Shown here one piece after another: positions 1-9,005 of a stretch of 64,000 nucleotides of DNA (position 1 is its first letter; each line of letters starts with the position of its first letter). The notes below the pieces were generated by a model that made no database searches, had not been told where the DNA came from, and saw only the letters and a list, made by a program, of their open reading frames with translations. Source of the DNA: Pseudomonas syringae (GTDB lineage: Bacteria; Pseudomonadota; Gammaproteobacteria; Pseudomonadales; Pseudomonadaceae); assembly GCF_000737245.1 (NCBI RefSeq), contig NZ_JPQU01000019.1, positions 1-64,000 of the forward strand. Direction: 5' to 3'. The position numbers and the translations under genes are program-made.

Positions 1-2093
1 ACAGCGAGCAAGTCGACCACGCCCTGCTCACCGAATACGCCTGCCTGAAAGACATATGCCGCAGCGACAGAGCCGTTGATTTCGTGCTGAGCTGGCTCAA
101 CCACAACCCGGCCATGTCCAGGCCGATGTTCTACGCCGCGCCGCTGAGTGCGCAGACCGAACTGAGCGTGCAGTTCGCCGTCTTCGTCAATGCGGGCTGG
201 TTATTGATCAAGAATGCCTCCGAGTGGATGGGGCGCCTTAAACAATGGGGTGCTGGCCTGGTGCTCGACATCGGACGCTTGTCGCCGTCCACCCAAGTCA
301 ATGTCAACGCCGCGTGGGGCACTCTGGCTCCCGCGTTGCAGACAGGCATCCAACAAGCGGTGCAGGGCTTTTTGCAGCAGATGGAAAAAGGTCAGTTGCC
401 GGACATGGAGGCGCTGTTTCGCAGTCTGCCCAACGCCGCGGGCGTGGCGATCCTTGATGCGGCTCGGCGAGAGAACGTGACGTTCCAGGTCGCCAGCGCC
501 GAAGACCTGCAACACCTTGGCAAGACCGTCCTGGGGGTGCAGGAAAAACGTGACTACCTGCTCTCCCTGACTCACTACGCCCGCCGCCACAAAGCAAAGG
601 ACCCGACCTGGCACCGGACCGCCGATGCAAATTTCATCAAGGAACAACGCCAAACGACCCAGCAGGCATTGACCGAACTGGAACAACAACTGGCCAGGGC
701 CATGAGCCCGGTGGCTGATCTGCCCAGTGATTCAACGCACTTGCAAACGGCTTCATCCGGTAAGCCGGGTTTGGCGCTGGTGTTTCCGGAACAACAGCAT
801 CGTGAGATTCGGTCGGTGCTGGAGAGTTATCGCAAGGGTGTAACGGTGGCGCCCAAGGCCGGATTGTTGGGGGATGGGGCTGGATTGTTGGTGTTTGCGG
901 CGCAGGTGGTGAATTTGGTGGTGGTGAGCGGGGAGGTTTTATCGCAGCCGAAGGCATCTAGAGATCTGAAACCCTTGCTTACCCCGATTGCCGCGACCAT
1001 AGCAGCAGGATTTGGCGCGGCACAGGGTATAGCGGATACCGCACTCGGTGCCCATGCAGCAGAGCTGGCGAAAAACCTGAAGAAAGCTGAGCTACTGGGT
1101 GTCCATGTGCAAATGGGGAAGTTACATATTGGCCTTGGGATTGGTGGCTACGTTGCGGGCATGATCGCTGCCGCTATGGGCCTTAAAAACTCCCATAAAA
1201 GTTGGCAAGACTCAGTTCGCAACGGTAACAGCGATGCGCAGATTGGAGCCGCACTCAGCATGGTGGGCAATAGCGGTTTCTTGGCAAGCAACAGCTACGG
1301 CGCGTTTCAAACAGGTATCGCCTTCAAAAACGTATTGGCTACTACACGTAATTCTCCCGCCCGATTTGCTGCATGGGCTGCAGCCGGTACACGCCTGTCC
1401 ACGGTATTTTTTCGCTTCAACGTCGCAGGGATTTTGCTGACTGCCTTGGAGCTGTCCGGTAGTTGGTACTACAACCGCAATAATCTCAGCCGCCATGATC
1501 GGTGGTTGTTGAGCACGCCATGGGGCCAAGGGCAGGATTCTGACCTATGTGCTTCATTACCTCTTGAGCATTTCCTCAAAGAACTCCGCGCGCATTACCA
1601 GGCCCCTCGGATGCAAATCATAATGGGCGGCGATAACGCACCTCGGCAGTTCATGCTGCATTTCCCAACGCTGTACGCTGCCGAGCTGACCAAACCTGTC
1701 GGAAGTCATGCCAGCGCTGCCGTGCTCAATATCGGTGGCTATCAGGTCGTTCGTGAGCAAACGGGGCGGGACCGAACGCCGGAGCGCTGGAGGCCTTTGG
1801 ACGAAGCGCTGGAGGACCGTTTGTACATCAAACAGCTCAATCCTCTGATTGTGGAGTTGGACGACGTGCGCGGGCTTATCAGAGCGGACCACATCAGTCA
1901 TACCGACATCGTGCTCTCAATTCAGCTGGGCCCCATCATTTCGACAGGGCAACACGAAGCCAATGTGTATGAGGTGCGCTTTCCGGTGTTGGGCGAAAGC
2001 GGCGACTTCCCGGCTGTGGACCTCGATCCACCGGGAGAACAATGCGAGTACTTCAAGATCAGTCCAGACCTCATGCCTGCGGTGAAGAAATAA
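1..2093 (+). CDS. Probable type VI secretion effector, VasX/BTH_I2691-like (5' end outside window)
   Basis: The reading frame is open from position 3 and has no start in the window, so the N-terminal part (where VasX-type proteins carry their delivery domain) is missing. The visible C-terminal two thirds is helical, with a Lys/Gln/Glu-rich central part and four hydrophobic stretches coded near 860-936, 975-1026, 1131-1183 and 1371-1451, as expected of a colicin-like pore-forming or membrane-disrupting toxin. Near the end are the motifs RHDRWLLSTPWGQ and PGEQCEYFKI. The stop is one base before the next gene, a paired membrane protein, which fits an effector-immunity pair with coupled translation. 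The family call is from remembered resemblance to T6SS effectors of the BTH_I2691/VasX group; no secretion structural gene is visible. It could instead be another polymorphic membrane toxin. Confidence 0.65.
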   Translation, partial: SEQVDHALLTEYACLKDICRSDRAVDFVLSWLNHNPAMSRPMFYAAPLSAQTELSVQFAVFVNAGWLLIKNASEWMGRLKQWGAGLVLDIGRLSPSTQVNVNAAWGTLAPALQTGIQQAVQGFLQQMEKGQLPDMEALFRSLPNAAGVAILDAARRENVTFQVASAEDLQHLGKTVLGVQEKRDYLLSLTHYARRHKAKDPTWHRTADANFIKEQRQTTQQALTELEQQLARAMSPVADLPSDSTHLQTASSGKPGLALVFPEQQHREIRSVLESYRKGVTVAPKAGLLGDGAGLLVFAAQVVNLVVVSGEVLSQPKASRDLKPLLTPIAATIAAGFGAAQGIADTALGAHAAELAKNLKKAELLGVHVQMGKLHIGLGIGGYVAGMIAAAMGLKNSHKSWQDSVRNGNSDAQIGAALSMVGNSGFLASNSYGAFQTGIAFKNVLATTRNSPARFAAWAAAGTRLSTVFFRFNVAGILLTALELSGSWYYNRNNLSRHDRWLLSTPWGQGQDSDLCASLPLEHFLKELRAHYQAPRMQIIMGGDNAPRQFMLHFPTLYAAELTKPVGSHASAAVLNIGGYQVVREQTGRDRTPERWRPLDEALEDRLYIKQLNPLIVELDDVRGLIRADHISHTDIVLSIQLGPIISTGQHEANVYEVRFPVLGESGDFPAVDLDPPGEQCEYFKISPDLMPAVKK

Positions 2094-2094
2094 C

Positions 2095-3222
2095 ATGACC
2101 AAGGAGATTGCAGGCCCGCCGCCGATCAATCACGCCCCTCATGCTGGCATGCAGGAGACTTTCCCGACCGGTCAGGTTACGTATCTGGCCCCCGTCCCCT
2201 TACCCACCGGTTTACCGGCGCAGGATTATGGGCATGCTGTCGGAGAACTGAACGAAACCTACATGGACTTCGGGGTCGGCATGCCTGCCGTTTTTGGCTG
2301 GCAGATGACGCTGGGCGGGCCATTCTGGGCTATCTGGTTTTTCGGTTTTTTTGCGCCTGCTCTTATGTGGTTCCTGGCAATGACATTTGGAAGCACGATA
2401 GGTGAGGCTGTTGAATTCGCGCTTCAACTAATGCCTTACACCTTGGAAATGGGAGCTTGGGCCGCCGCCGTCACTCTCACCATGTACCTCGGCATCACCT
2501 TCCACCACCTCCTCAAATACAAAGAAGTCGTCCCCACCCGCTTCAATCGCCAGCGCCGTGAGGTCTGCTTCGTCCCGCGCGGTCACACCGAGCCCATCTT
2601 CGTACCTTGGGAGTCGCTATCCGCCTGGGTCGTAGAGGCCAGAAGCGTGACGCAGTACGGCCTGGATATCCGCTACGCCATGGGCGTGGGTTTTTATCAT
2701 CCGCCCCACGACGAGCATTACAGTCTGGAGTTTTTCTGCGCGGGGTTTGATCTGGCGGTGTGCAACTGGGAGGCGATTCGCGCGTACATGGAATACGAGG
2801 TGCACAGCCTCAAGGAAATCCAGGACCCGCTGGAGCTGCAAAACCCCGGCGACCCGCCTCATGAAGGACTGCATACGTTCTACAACGCCCGAGAGCGCAT
2901 GCGCAGGCGACGCGAAAATCGCGAGGTGGGATTCTTCTATCCGTTCTGGTGGTACCTGTACCACGTGCTGACCCTGTGGACCCTGCCCAACTACCTCACC
3001 GAATGGGAGATCCGCCGCATTAAAAGCATCGGTCGCGCGGTAATACCGGACGCCATGCAAAACTGGTCAGAACCGCTACCGCCCGAGCAATGGGCCAAAC
3101 CCAGCGCTGAACTGGTACGGCTGAGCCAAGCCGTGAAAACCTTGTGTGAGAAACGGCCCAGTCTGAATCTTGCGTCACGCTTTGCCGAGGTGCAGCAGGC
3201 GGATCCAGGTATCGCCAAATGA
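2095..3222 (+). CDS. Membrane protein, putative immunity protein to the upstream effector (copy 1)
   Basis: 375 residues. A Pro-rich N-terminus is followed by two hydrophobic segments (about residues 75-105 and 118-138), then a soluble conserved region with many aromatic residues and a third hydrophobic patch near residues 285-305. It looks like a DUF6708-type protein, an uncharacterised family I recall next to T6SS effectors; this family name is tentative. The ATG lies one base after the effector stop, and the Shine-Dalgarno-like GGTGAAG lies inside the effector's last codons, so the two are translationally coupled. Immunity to pore-forming effectors is often given by membrane proteins, which supports but does not prove the role. 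A near-copy follows at 3397. Confidence 0.6.
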   Translation: MTKEIAGPPPINHAPHAGMQETFPTGQVTYLAPVPLPTGLPAQDYGHAVGELNETYMDFGVGMPAVFGWQMTLGGPFWAIWFFGFFAPALMWFLAMTFGSTIGEAVEFALQLMPYTLEMGAWAAAVTLTMYLGITFHHLLKYKEVVPTRFNRQRREVCFVPRGHTEPIFVPWESLSAWVVEARSVTQYGLDIRYAMGVGFYHPPHDEHYSLEFFCAGFDLAVCNWEAIRAYMEYEVHSLKEIQDPLELQNPGDPPHEGLHTFYNARERMRRRRENREVGFFYPFWWYLYHVLTLWTLPNYLTEWEIRRIKSIGRAVIPDAMQNWSEPLPPEQWAKPSAELVRLSQAVKTLCEKRPSLNLASRFAEVQQADPGIAK

Positions 3223-3293
3223 ACCTGAGAAACGTCCATCCGGTGGACGCAATCGTGTCGGCAAAGCGCCAGCACCACGTCGTTCGCAATACC

Positions 3294-3319
3294 GCCTCGC
3301 GAACAAGTTCGCTCCTACC
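3294..3319. repeat. Half REP sequence at a duplication junction
   Basis: The stretch contains GCGAACAAGTTCGCTCCTAC, one arm of the REP palindromes seen elsewhere in the window, without a convincing partner arm. It lies between the first putative immunity gene and the copied effector tail, 13 bases before the copy begins. Confidence 0.5.
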
Positions 3320-3332
3320 GGCACAGCGTCAG

Positions 3333-3395
3333 CCGGGAGAGCAATGCGAGTACTTCAAAATCAATCCAGACCTCATGCCCGAGGTGAAAAAATAA
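3333..3395 (+). pseudogene. Duplicated remnant of the effector 3' end
   Basis: These 63 bases align without gaps to 2031-2093, the last 20 codons plus stop of the effector gene. The frame still reads PGEQCEYFKINPDLMPEVKK then TAA. No start or upstream coding sequence belongs to it. It ends one base before the ATG of the second putative immunity gene, exactly as in the intact pair. It now carries a strong Shine-Dalgarno sequence (GAGGTGA) for that gene, which may be why it is kept. Confidence 0.8.
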
Positions 3396-3396
3396 T

Positions 3397-4515
3397 ATGA
3401 CAACAGAGATGGCAGGACCGCCGCCTATAAACCACGCCCCTTATGCTGGGATGCAGGAGGTTTTTCCTACGGGTCAGGTTACTTATCTTGCCCCATTACC
3501 GCTCCCCACCGACTTACCTGCTCAGGATTATGGACATGCTGTCGGAGAAGTAACCGACACATATCTGGATTTCGGCGTAGGTCTGCCCGCAGTATTTGGA
3601 TGGCAGATGACGCTAGGAGGACCTTTCTGGGCAATTTGGCACTTTGGATTGGTCGCCCCTTTGTTCGTATGGTTTCTTACCGCTATAGACGGGGGCGGAT
3701 TAAACCTCGCCTCCACCTACTTCCTAGAGCTTGTTCCTCAGGGGCTCGAGATAGGAAGCTGGGCCGCAGCAGCAGCCCTCACCATTTTCCTTGGTGTAAC
3801 CTTCCACCACCTCCTCAAATACAAAGAAGTCGTCCCCACCCGCTTCAATCGCCAGCGCCGTGAGGTCTGCTTCGTCCCCCGTGGCCATACCGAGCCTATC
3901 TTCGTGCCATGGGAGTCGCTATCCGCCTGGGTGATAGAGGCCAGAAGCGTGACCCAGTACGGCCTGGATATCCGCTACGCCATGGGCGTGGGGTTTTACC
4001 ACCCGCCTCATGATGAGCATTACAGCCTGGAGTTTTTCTGCGCCGGATTTGATTTGGCGGTGTGCAATTGGGAGGCGATTCGCGCGTACATGGAATATGA
4101 GGTGCACAGCCTCAAGGAAATCCAGGACCCACTGGAGCTGCAAAACCCCTGCGACCCGCCTCATGAAGGACTGCATACGTTCTACAACGCCCGAGAGCGC
4201 ATGCGCAGGCGACGCAAGAATCGTGAAGTGGGTTTCTTCTATCCGTTCTGGTGGTACCTGTACCACGTGCTGACTCTATGGACCCTGCCCAACTACCTAA
4301 CCGAATGGGAGATCCGCCGGATCAAAAGCATTGGCCGCGCAGTGATACCGGACGCCATGCAACGCTGGTCGGAACCGCTACCGCCCGAGCAATGGGCCAA
4401 ACCCAGCGCTGAATTGGTACGGCTGAGCCAAGCCGTGAAAAACTTGCGCGGGAAACGACCCAGTCAGAACCTGGCGTCACGGTTTGCCGAGGTGCAGCAG
4501 CTGGACCAGCAGTGA
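3397..4515 (+). CDS. Membrane protein, putative immunity protein (copy 2, paralogue of the gene at 2095)
   Basis: 372 residues. The first 90 residues and everything from about residue 135 on are almost identical to copy 1, including long identical DNA stretches (for example around 3803-3880 against 2503-2580). Between them, residues about 93-130, covering the second half of the first membrane segment and the loop to the next, are clearly different. The start follows a GAGGTGA ribosome-binding site placed in the duplicated effector tail. The pattern suggests tandem duplication of a tail-plus-immunity unit, sequence divergence in the membrane part, and homogenisation of the rest by gene conversion. 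No matching intact effector for this copy is in the window, so it may be an orphan immunity gene. Confidence 0.6.
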   Translation: MTTEMAGPPPINHAPYAGMQEVFPTGQVTYLAPLPLPTDLPAQDYGHAVGEVTDTYLDFGVGLPAVFGWQMTLGGPFWAIWHFGLVAPLFVWFLTAIDGGGLNLASTYFLELVPQGLEIGSWAAAAALTIFLGVTFHHLLKYKEVVPTRFNRQRREVCFVPRGHTEPIFVPWESLSAWVIEARSVTQYGLDIRYAMGVGFYHPPHDEHYSLEFFCAGFDLAVCNWEAIRAYMEYEVHSLKEIQDPLELQNPCDPPHEGLHTFYNARERMRRRRKNREVGFFYPFWWYLYHVLTLWTLPNYLTEWEIRRIKSIGRAVIPDAMQRWSEPLPPEQWAKPSAELVRLSQAVKNLRGKRPSQNLASRFAEVQQLDQQ

Positions 4516-4553
4516 CTAAAAGCTGGTGAGTCTAATCGCGGATGGCGGGAGAA

Positions 4554-4880
4554 TTACTTATCCGTCATCGGCATCGGAAACGGCATCACGTTGCTGGTGC
4601 CACGGGCTTCGCTGATTTTCGGTGTACCGACCCGCTCGACTTCGTCGATGCGCACGATCGAATGCATCGGCACGAAACTGCGCACCACGCCTTCGAACTG
4701 CGCCTTGAGTTTTTCCTCACTTGGATCTACGACGACTGTCGTGCGCTCACCGAACACGAATTCTTCCACTTCCAGGAAACCCCACAGATCGCTCTGATAG
4801 ATCTGCTTGGCGTACATCTCGAACACCTGGCCCTGGTTGAGGAAAATCACCTTGTAGATTGGAGCTTCGCGTTTGGTCAT
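4554..4880 (-). CDS. DUF1820 family protein
   Basis: 108 residues, small and soluble, beginning MTKREAPIYKVIFLNQGQVF and rich in acidic and hydrophobic residues. It matches the conserved hypothetical DUF1820 proteins that in Pseudomonas lie divergently next to miaB. Its biochemical role is unknown. It is transcribed away from miaB, and the 132-bp space between the two genes must hold both promoters. Family membership is well supported by sequence and position; nothing in the sequence suggests an enzyme active site. Confidence 0.85.
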   Translation of the reverse strand: MTKREAPIYKVIFLNQGQVFEMYAKQIYQSDLWGFLEVEEFVFGERTTVVVDPSEEKLKAQFEGVVRSFVPMHSIVRIDEVERVGTPKISEARGTSNVMPFPMPMTDK

Positions 4881-4973
4881 AAAGGGCGGGTAAGAATCGG
4901 GGGCTTAAAAGAGGGCGCGAACTATAGCATGCCCGTTCGATAGACGACGCTAGGAACCAGCGACCCACGCCAC

Positions 4974-4979
4974 TATAAT
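4974..4979 (+). promoter_or_regulatory. Candidate -10 box (TATAAT) for miaB
   Basis: A perfect TATAAT lies 33 bases before the miaB start in the space between divergent genes. I see no good -35 box at 16-18 bases, so the promoter may be weak or need an activator. The ACTATA at 4921-4926 read on the other strand (TATAGT) could be the -10 box of the DUF1820 gene. Confidence 0.45.
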
Positions 4980-5012
4980 GCGCGGTTCTTTGAACCACCT
5001 GATGACGGACGC

Positions 5013-6341
5013 ATGGCCAAGAAGCTTTATATCGAAACCCACGGTTGCCAGATGAACGAGTACGACAGCTCGCGCATGGTCGATCTGCTGGGCGAACATC
5101 AAGCCCTGGAAGTCACCGCTCGTGCGGAAGATGCCGACGTCATCCTGCTCAACACCTGCTCGATCCGCGAGCGCGCTCAGGATCGGGTCTATTCCCAACT
5201 CGGCCGCTGGCGCGAACTGAAACTGGCCAATCCGGAAATGGTGATTGCGGTCGGGGGTTGCGTGGCCAGTCAAGAAGGCGCTGCGATTCGTGATCGCGCC
5301 CCTTACGTCGACGTGGTCTTCGGCCCGCAGACCCTGCACCGCCTGCCGGAAATGATCGACGCCGCACGCATAACCCGTCTGCCGCAGGTCGATGTATCGT
5401 TCCCGGAAATCGAAAAATTCGACCACCTGCCTGAGCCTCGCGTCGATGGTCCGAGCGCTTATGTGTCGGTGATGGAAGGCTGCAGCAAATATTGCACCTT
5501 CTGCGTGGTGCCTTATACCCGTGGCGAAGAAGTCAGCCGGCCGTTCGACGATGTGGTCGCCGAAGTCATCCACCTGGCCGAAAACGGCGTGCGGGAAGTG
5601 ACGCTGCTGGGCCAGAACGTCAATGGATACCGCGCCACGACTTCCGACGGCCGCCCTGCTGATCTTGCCGACCTGATCCGCGTTGTGGCCGCCGTGGACG
5701 GTATCGACCGGATCCGCTACACCACTTCGCACCCGCTGGAGTTTTCCGATAGCCTGATCCAGGCCCACGCCGAAGTGCCGGAACTGGTCAAACACCTTCA
5801 CTTGCCGGTGCAATCGGGTTCGGACCGAATTCTCGCGGCGATGAAGCGTAATCACACCACCCTCGAGTACAAGTCCCGGCTGCGCAAGCTGAAAGCCGCG
5901 GTACCGGGGATCAGCATCAGTTCGGACTTCATCGTCGGTTTCCCCGGCGAAACCGAAAAAGATTTCGAAAACACCATGAAGCTGATTGAGGACGTGGGTT
6001 TCGACTTCTCCTTCTCGTTCGTCTACAGCCCGCGTCCTGGCACGCCAGCCGCCGATCTCAAAGACGAAACTCCGGAAGCGCTGAAGAAAGAACGCCTGGC
6101 AGCGCTGCAACATCGTCTGAATCAGCAGGGTTTCGAGATCAGCCGACAAATGGTCGGCAGCACCCAGCGAATTCTGGTGACCGATTATTCCAAGAAAGAC
6201 CCAGGCGAGTTGCAGGGTCGCACCGAGAACAACCGGATCGTCAATTTCCGCTGCGACAACCCCAAGCTGATCGGCCAATTCGCCGATGTGCACATCGATG
6301 ATGCCCAGCCGCACTCGTTGCGTGGGTCGTTGTTGCAGTAA
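5013..6341 (+). CDS. miaB: tRNA-2-methylthio-N6-dimethylallyladenosine synthase
   Basis: 442 residues, full length for the family. MiaB is a radical-SAM methylthiotransferase that adds a methylthio group to i6A37 of tRNAs reading UNN codons, after MiaA. The N-terminal domain has the three cysteines for the auxiliary iron-sulfur cluster ([10 protein letters not shown] at residue 12, NTCSIRE, GGCVASQ). The radical-SAM motif CSKYCTFC lies near residues 157-164, and a C-terminal TRAM-like domain ends the protein. It stands first in the usual miaB-phoH-ybeY-corC-lnt order, separated from phoH by a REPIN, so it may be transcribed on its own. Confidence 0.97.
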   Translation: MAKKLYIETHGCQMNEYDSSRMVDLLGEHQALEVTARAEDADVILLNTCSIRERAQDRVYSQLGRWRELKLANPEMVIAVGGCVASQEGAAIRDRAPYVDVVFGPQTLHRLPEMIDAARITRLPQVDVSFPEIEKFDHLPEPRVDGPSAYVSVMEGCSKYCTFCVVPYTRGEEVSRPFDDVVAEVIHLAENGVREVTLLGQNVNGYRATTSDGRPADLADLIRVVAAVDGIDRIRYTTSHPLEFSDSLIQAHAEVPELVKHLHLPVQSGSDRILAAMKRNHTTLEYKSRLRKLKAAVPGISISSDFIVGFPGETEKDFENTMKLIEDVGFDFSFSFVYSPRPGTPAADLKDETPEALKKERLAALQHRLNQQGFEISRQMVGSTQRILVTDYSKKDPGELQGRTENNRIVNFRCDNPKLIGQFADVHIDDAQPHSLRGSLLQ

Positions 6342-6389
6342 AACGGACCTTCTCGAACAAAAAATAAATCGGTGAATGGATGCGATTTG

Positions 6390-6480
6390 ATGTGGGAGCG
6401 GTGCTTGCCCGCGATAAGGTCGACGCGGATATCCGGCCAGTCGCGTCCAGCCTTATCGCGGGCAAGCACCGCTCCCACAT
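6390..6480. repeat. REPIN, subfamily A (perfect 30-bp arms)
   Basis: The arms at 6390-6419 and 6451-6480 are perfect inverted copies containing GAGCGGTGCTTGCCCGCGAT, with a 31-base centre. It fills the space between miaB and phoH and can form a long hairpin in RNA. Confidence 0.9.
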
Positions 6481-6591
6481 AGTTAGATGCCCGAACGCTC
6501 AGCAACCTTTATCAAGTCAAAGCTTTCGCACACTGGTCACAGGGTTTATCCTTCGTTTACCTTAATTGCCCCAGGGCGGCTAAAAACGACC

Positions 6592-7614
6592 TTGAACGTA
6601 CAAGTCGAACCACTTCGTTTTACCCTCGAACCCTTCGAGGCCTATCGCTTCGCAAATCTGTGCGGGCAGCTGGATGAGAATCTGCGCCTCATCGAACAGC
6701 GCCTGAACATCGAAATCCGCAATCGCGGAAACCAGTTCGAGCTGATTGGCGATCCCAAACAAACCACTTCGGCCGAAAATCTGCTGCGCCGCCTGTACCG
6801 GGAAACCAAGAGTACGGAGCTGTCGCCGGATATGGTCCACCTGTTCCTTCAGGAATCAGGCGTTGAAGAGCTGGACAATCATCCTGCCGCCGATCCTGGC
6901 GTGGCACTGCGCACCAAAAAAGGCATGATTCGCCCTCGCGGCCTGAATCAGCAGCGCTATGTCAAAGAGATTCTCGGCAACGACATCAACTTCGGCATCG
7001 GCCCTGCGGGCACCGGCAAGACCTATCTTGCAGTGGCTTGCGCAGTTGACGCGCTGGAGCGTGAACAGATCCGCCGCATCTTGTTGGTGCGTCCGGCGGT
7101 CGAAGCGGGTGAAAAACTCGGCTTCCTGCCAGGCGATCTGGCCCAGAAGATCGACCCGTACCTGCGCCCGCTGTACGACGCCCTGTACGAAATGCTCGGC
7201 TTCGAATACGTCGCCAAACTGATCGAAAAACAGGTCATCGAAGTGGCGCCGCTTGCCTACATGCGCGGTCGCACACTGAACAACAGCTTCATCATTCTCG
7301 ACGAAAGCCAGAACACAACCGTTGAGCAAATGAAGATGTTCCTGACCCGGATCGGCTTCGGCTCCACCGCCGTGATCACCGGTGACATCACCCAGGTCGA
7401 CCTGCCTAAAGGCACCAAGTCTGGCCTGACTCATGTCATCGATGTGCTCAAGGACGTGCCGGGCATCAGCTTTACGCACTTCAAGCCCAAGGATGTGGTT
7501 CGCCACCCGTTGGTGCAGCGCATTGTCGAGGCCTACGAGCGTTTCGAAGATCGCTTCAGCGACGACCCGCCAGCTTCCGCCAACTCGTCACGGGAATACC
7601 GCCGCGATGCTTGA
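6592..7614 (+). CDS. ybeZ: PhoH family ATPase (YbeZ)
   Basis: 340 residues from a TTG start. PhoH/YbeZ proteins are P-loop NTPases linked to RNA metabolism and physically associated with YbeY. The Walker A motif is GPAGTGKT and a Walker B-like segment reads FIILDESQ, followed by [11 protein letters not shown] frame extension to an ATG at 6487 is possible, but that start lies against the REPIN and adds residues unlike the family. Starting at TTG 6592 gives [20 protein letters not shown], which lines up with the known N-terminus of Pseudomonas PhoH. The Shine-Dalgarno sequence before the TTG is poor. The last 8 bases overlap ybeY. Confidence 0.92.
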   Translation: MNVQVEPLRFTLEPFEAYRFANLCGQLDENLRLIEQRLNIEIRNRGNQFELIGDPKQTTSAENLLRRLYRETKSTELSPDMVHLFLQESGVEELDNHPAADPGVALRTKKGMIRPRGLNQQRYVKEILGNDINFGIGPAGTGKTYLAVACAVDALEREQIRRILLVRPAVEAGEKLGFLPGDLAQKIDPYLRPLYDALYEMLGFEYVAKLIEKQVIEVAPLAYMRGRTLNNSFIILDESQNTTVEQMKMFLTRIGFGSTAVITGDITQVDLPKGTKSGLTHVIDVLKDVPGISFTHFKPKDVVRHPLVQRIVEAYERFEDRFSDDPPASANSSREYRRDA

Positions 7615-8107
7615 GCTGGACTTGCAACTGGCGAGTGAAGCAAGCGTACCCAGCGAAGCCCAGTTCCGCCTCTGGTGCGAAATGGGCTTGCGCATGCGCA
7701 GTGCCGATTCGGAGCTGACCATCCGGCTGGTGGATGAAACCGAAGGCCGCGAGCTGAATCACACTTGGCGACACAAAGATTACGCAACCAATGTGCTGTC
7801 GTTCCCTGCGGATGTTCCCGACGATATGTTGGACATCCCGCTGCTCGGCGATCTGGTGATCTGCGCTCCAGTCATCGCCCGCGAAGCACAGGAACAAGGC
7901 AAGGCACTCGACGCCCATTGGGCGCACATGGTTATTCATGGCTGCCTTCATCTGTTGGGTTTCGACCATATCGACGATGAAGAAGCCGAAGAAATGGAAG
8001 CGCTGGAACGAACGTTGCTTGGGGAGTTGGGCTATCCCGATCCCTATGCAGACGACGATAGCGAAGAACATCCACATTCAGAAACACCCAGCAAGGACAA
8101 CGAGTAA
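7607..8107 (+). CDS. ybeY: Endoribonuclease YbeY, rRNA maturation factor
   Basis: 166 residues. YbeY is a zinc-dependent endoribonuclease needed for 3' processing of 16S rRNA and ribosome quality control. The zinc site is visible as [11 protein letters not shown] with histidines 111, 115 and 121. The acidic C-terminal tail (DDDSEEHPH) is typical of pseudomonads. The ATG at 7607 lies inside the end of ybeZ, giving an 8-base overlap and probable translational coupling; frame extensions further upstream would run through ybeZ and have no homologous sequence. Confidence 0.96.
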   Translation: MLELDLQLASEASVPSEAQFRLWCEMGLRMRSADSELTIRLVDETEGRELNHTWRHKDYATNVLSFPADVPDDMLDIPLLGDLVICAPVIAREAQEQGKALDAHWAHMVIHGCLHLLGFDHIDDEEAEEMEALERTLLGELGYPDPYADDDSEEHPHSETPSKDNE

Positions 8108-8112
8108 GGGCT

Positions 8113-8955
8113 ATGAGCGAAGATCGATCGAGCAACGGGCAAAAGTCATGGCTGGGTAAGCTCACCCAGGCTTTTGCCCATGAGCCGAAAAACCGCCAGG
8201 AGCTGCTTGAGCTGCTGCGCGAAGCCCATCAGAACAAGCTACTGGACAGCGAAGCGCTGGCCATCGTCGAAGGCGCCATTCAGGTGGCTGACCTGCAAGT
8301 CCGGGACATCATGGTCCCGCGCTCGCAGATGATCAGCATCAAGGCCTCGCAAACCCCACGGGAGTTCCTCCCCGCAGTGATCGACGCGGCCCACTCGCGC
8401 TATCCGGTGATCGGCGAAAGCCACGATGACGTGCTCGGCGTGCTGCTGGCCAAGGATCTGCTGCCCTTGATTCTCAAGGAAGACGGCGGTGACGGCGATA
8501 TCAAGAACCTTCTGCGCCCCGCCACGTTCGTGCCTGAATCCAAGCGCTTGAACGTGCTGCTGCGCGAGTTCCGCGCCAACCATAACCACATGGCCATCGT
8601 CATCGACGAATACGGTGGTGTTGCGGGCCTGGTAACCATTGAAGACGTACTGGAGCAAATCGTCGGCGACATCGAAGACGAGCATGATGTCGAGGAAGAC
8701 AGCTACATCAAACCGCTGCCCAGCGGTGACTTCCTGGTCAAGGCGCTGACGCCCATCGACAGCTTCAACGAGTTTTTCGACAGCGAGTTCTCCGATGACG
8801 AGTTCGATACCGTTGGCGGGCTGGTGATGAGTGCGTTCGGGCATCTGCCCAAGCGTAACGAAATCACCGTAATCGGTGAGTATCGTTTCCGGATTCTCAA
8901 CGCGGACAGCCGCCGGATTCACCTGCTGCGTCTGAGCCCTGTCTCACGCGCATAA
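8113..8955 (+). CDS. ybeX: CBS-domain protein of the CorC/HlyC family
   Basis: 280 residues, often named CorC (magnesium and cobalt efflux) or YbeX. Two CBS domains cover about residues 60-185 (VRDIMVPRSQM, then EYGGVAGLVTIEDVLEQIVGDIEDE), followed by a C-terminal CorC_HlyC domain. There are no membrane segments, so it is a soluble partner protein; recent work on YbeX links it to ribosome metabolism, in keeping with its place after ybeY. It starts 5 bases after the ybeY stop, in the same operon. Confidence 0.94.
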   Translation: MSEDRSSNGQKSWLGKLTQAFAHEPKNRQELLELLREAHQNKLLDSEALAIVEGAIQVADLQVRDIMVPRSQMISIKASQTPREFLPAVIDAAHSRYPVIGESHDDVLGVLLAKDLLPLILKEDGGDGDIKNLLRPATFVPESKRLNVLLREFRANHNHMAIVIDEYGGVAGLVTIEDVLEQIVGDIEDEHDVEEDSYIKPLPSGDFLVKALTPIDSFNEFFDSEFSDDEFDTVGGLVMSAFGHLPKRNEITVIGEYRFRILNADSRRIHLLRLSPVSRA

Positions 8956-9005
8956 CCAAGCACCTGACTCAAGCACCTAACGTAGCCCAGCTTTAAGGAA
9001 TGTAG

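Noticed and set aside
3170..3400. Frame bridging the two immunity genes
   Set aside because: It starts inside the first gene out of frame, crosses the REP arm and the effector remnant in the wrong frame, and is basic low-complexity sequence.
4950..6314. Reverse-strand frame opposite miaB (454 codons)
   Set aside because: The sequence is a shadow of miaB codons (repeated F, H, V, D residues), without ribosome-binding site or family match.
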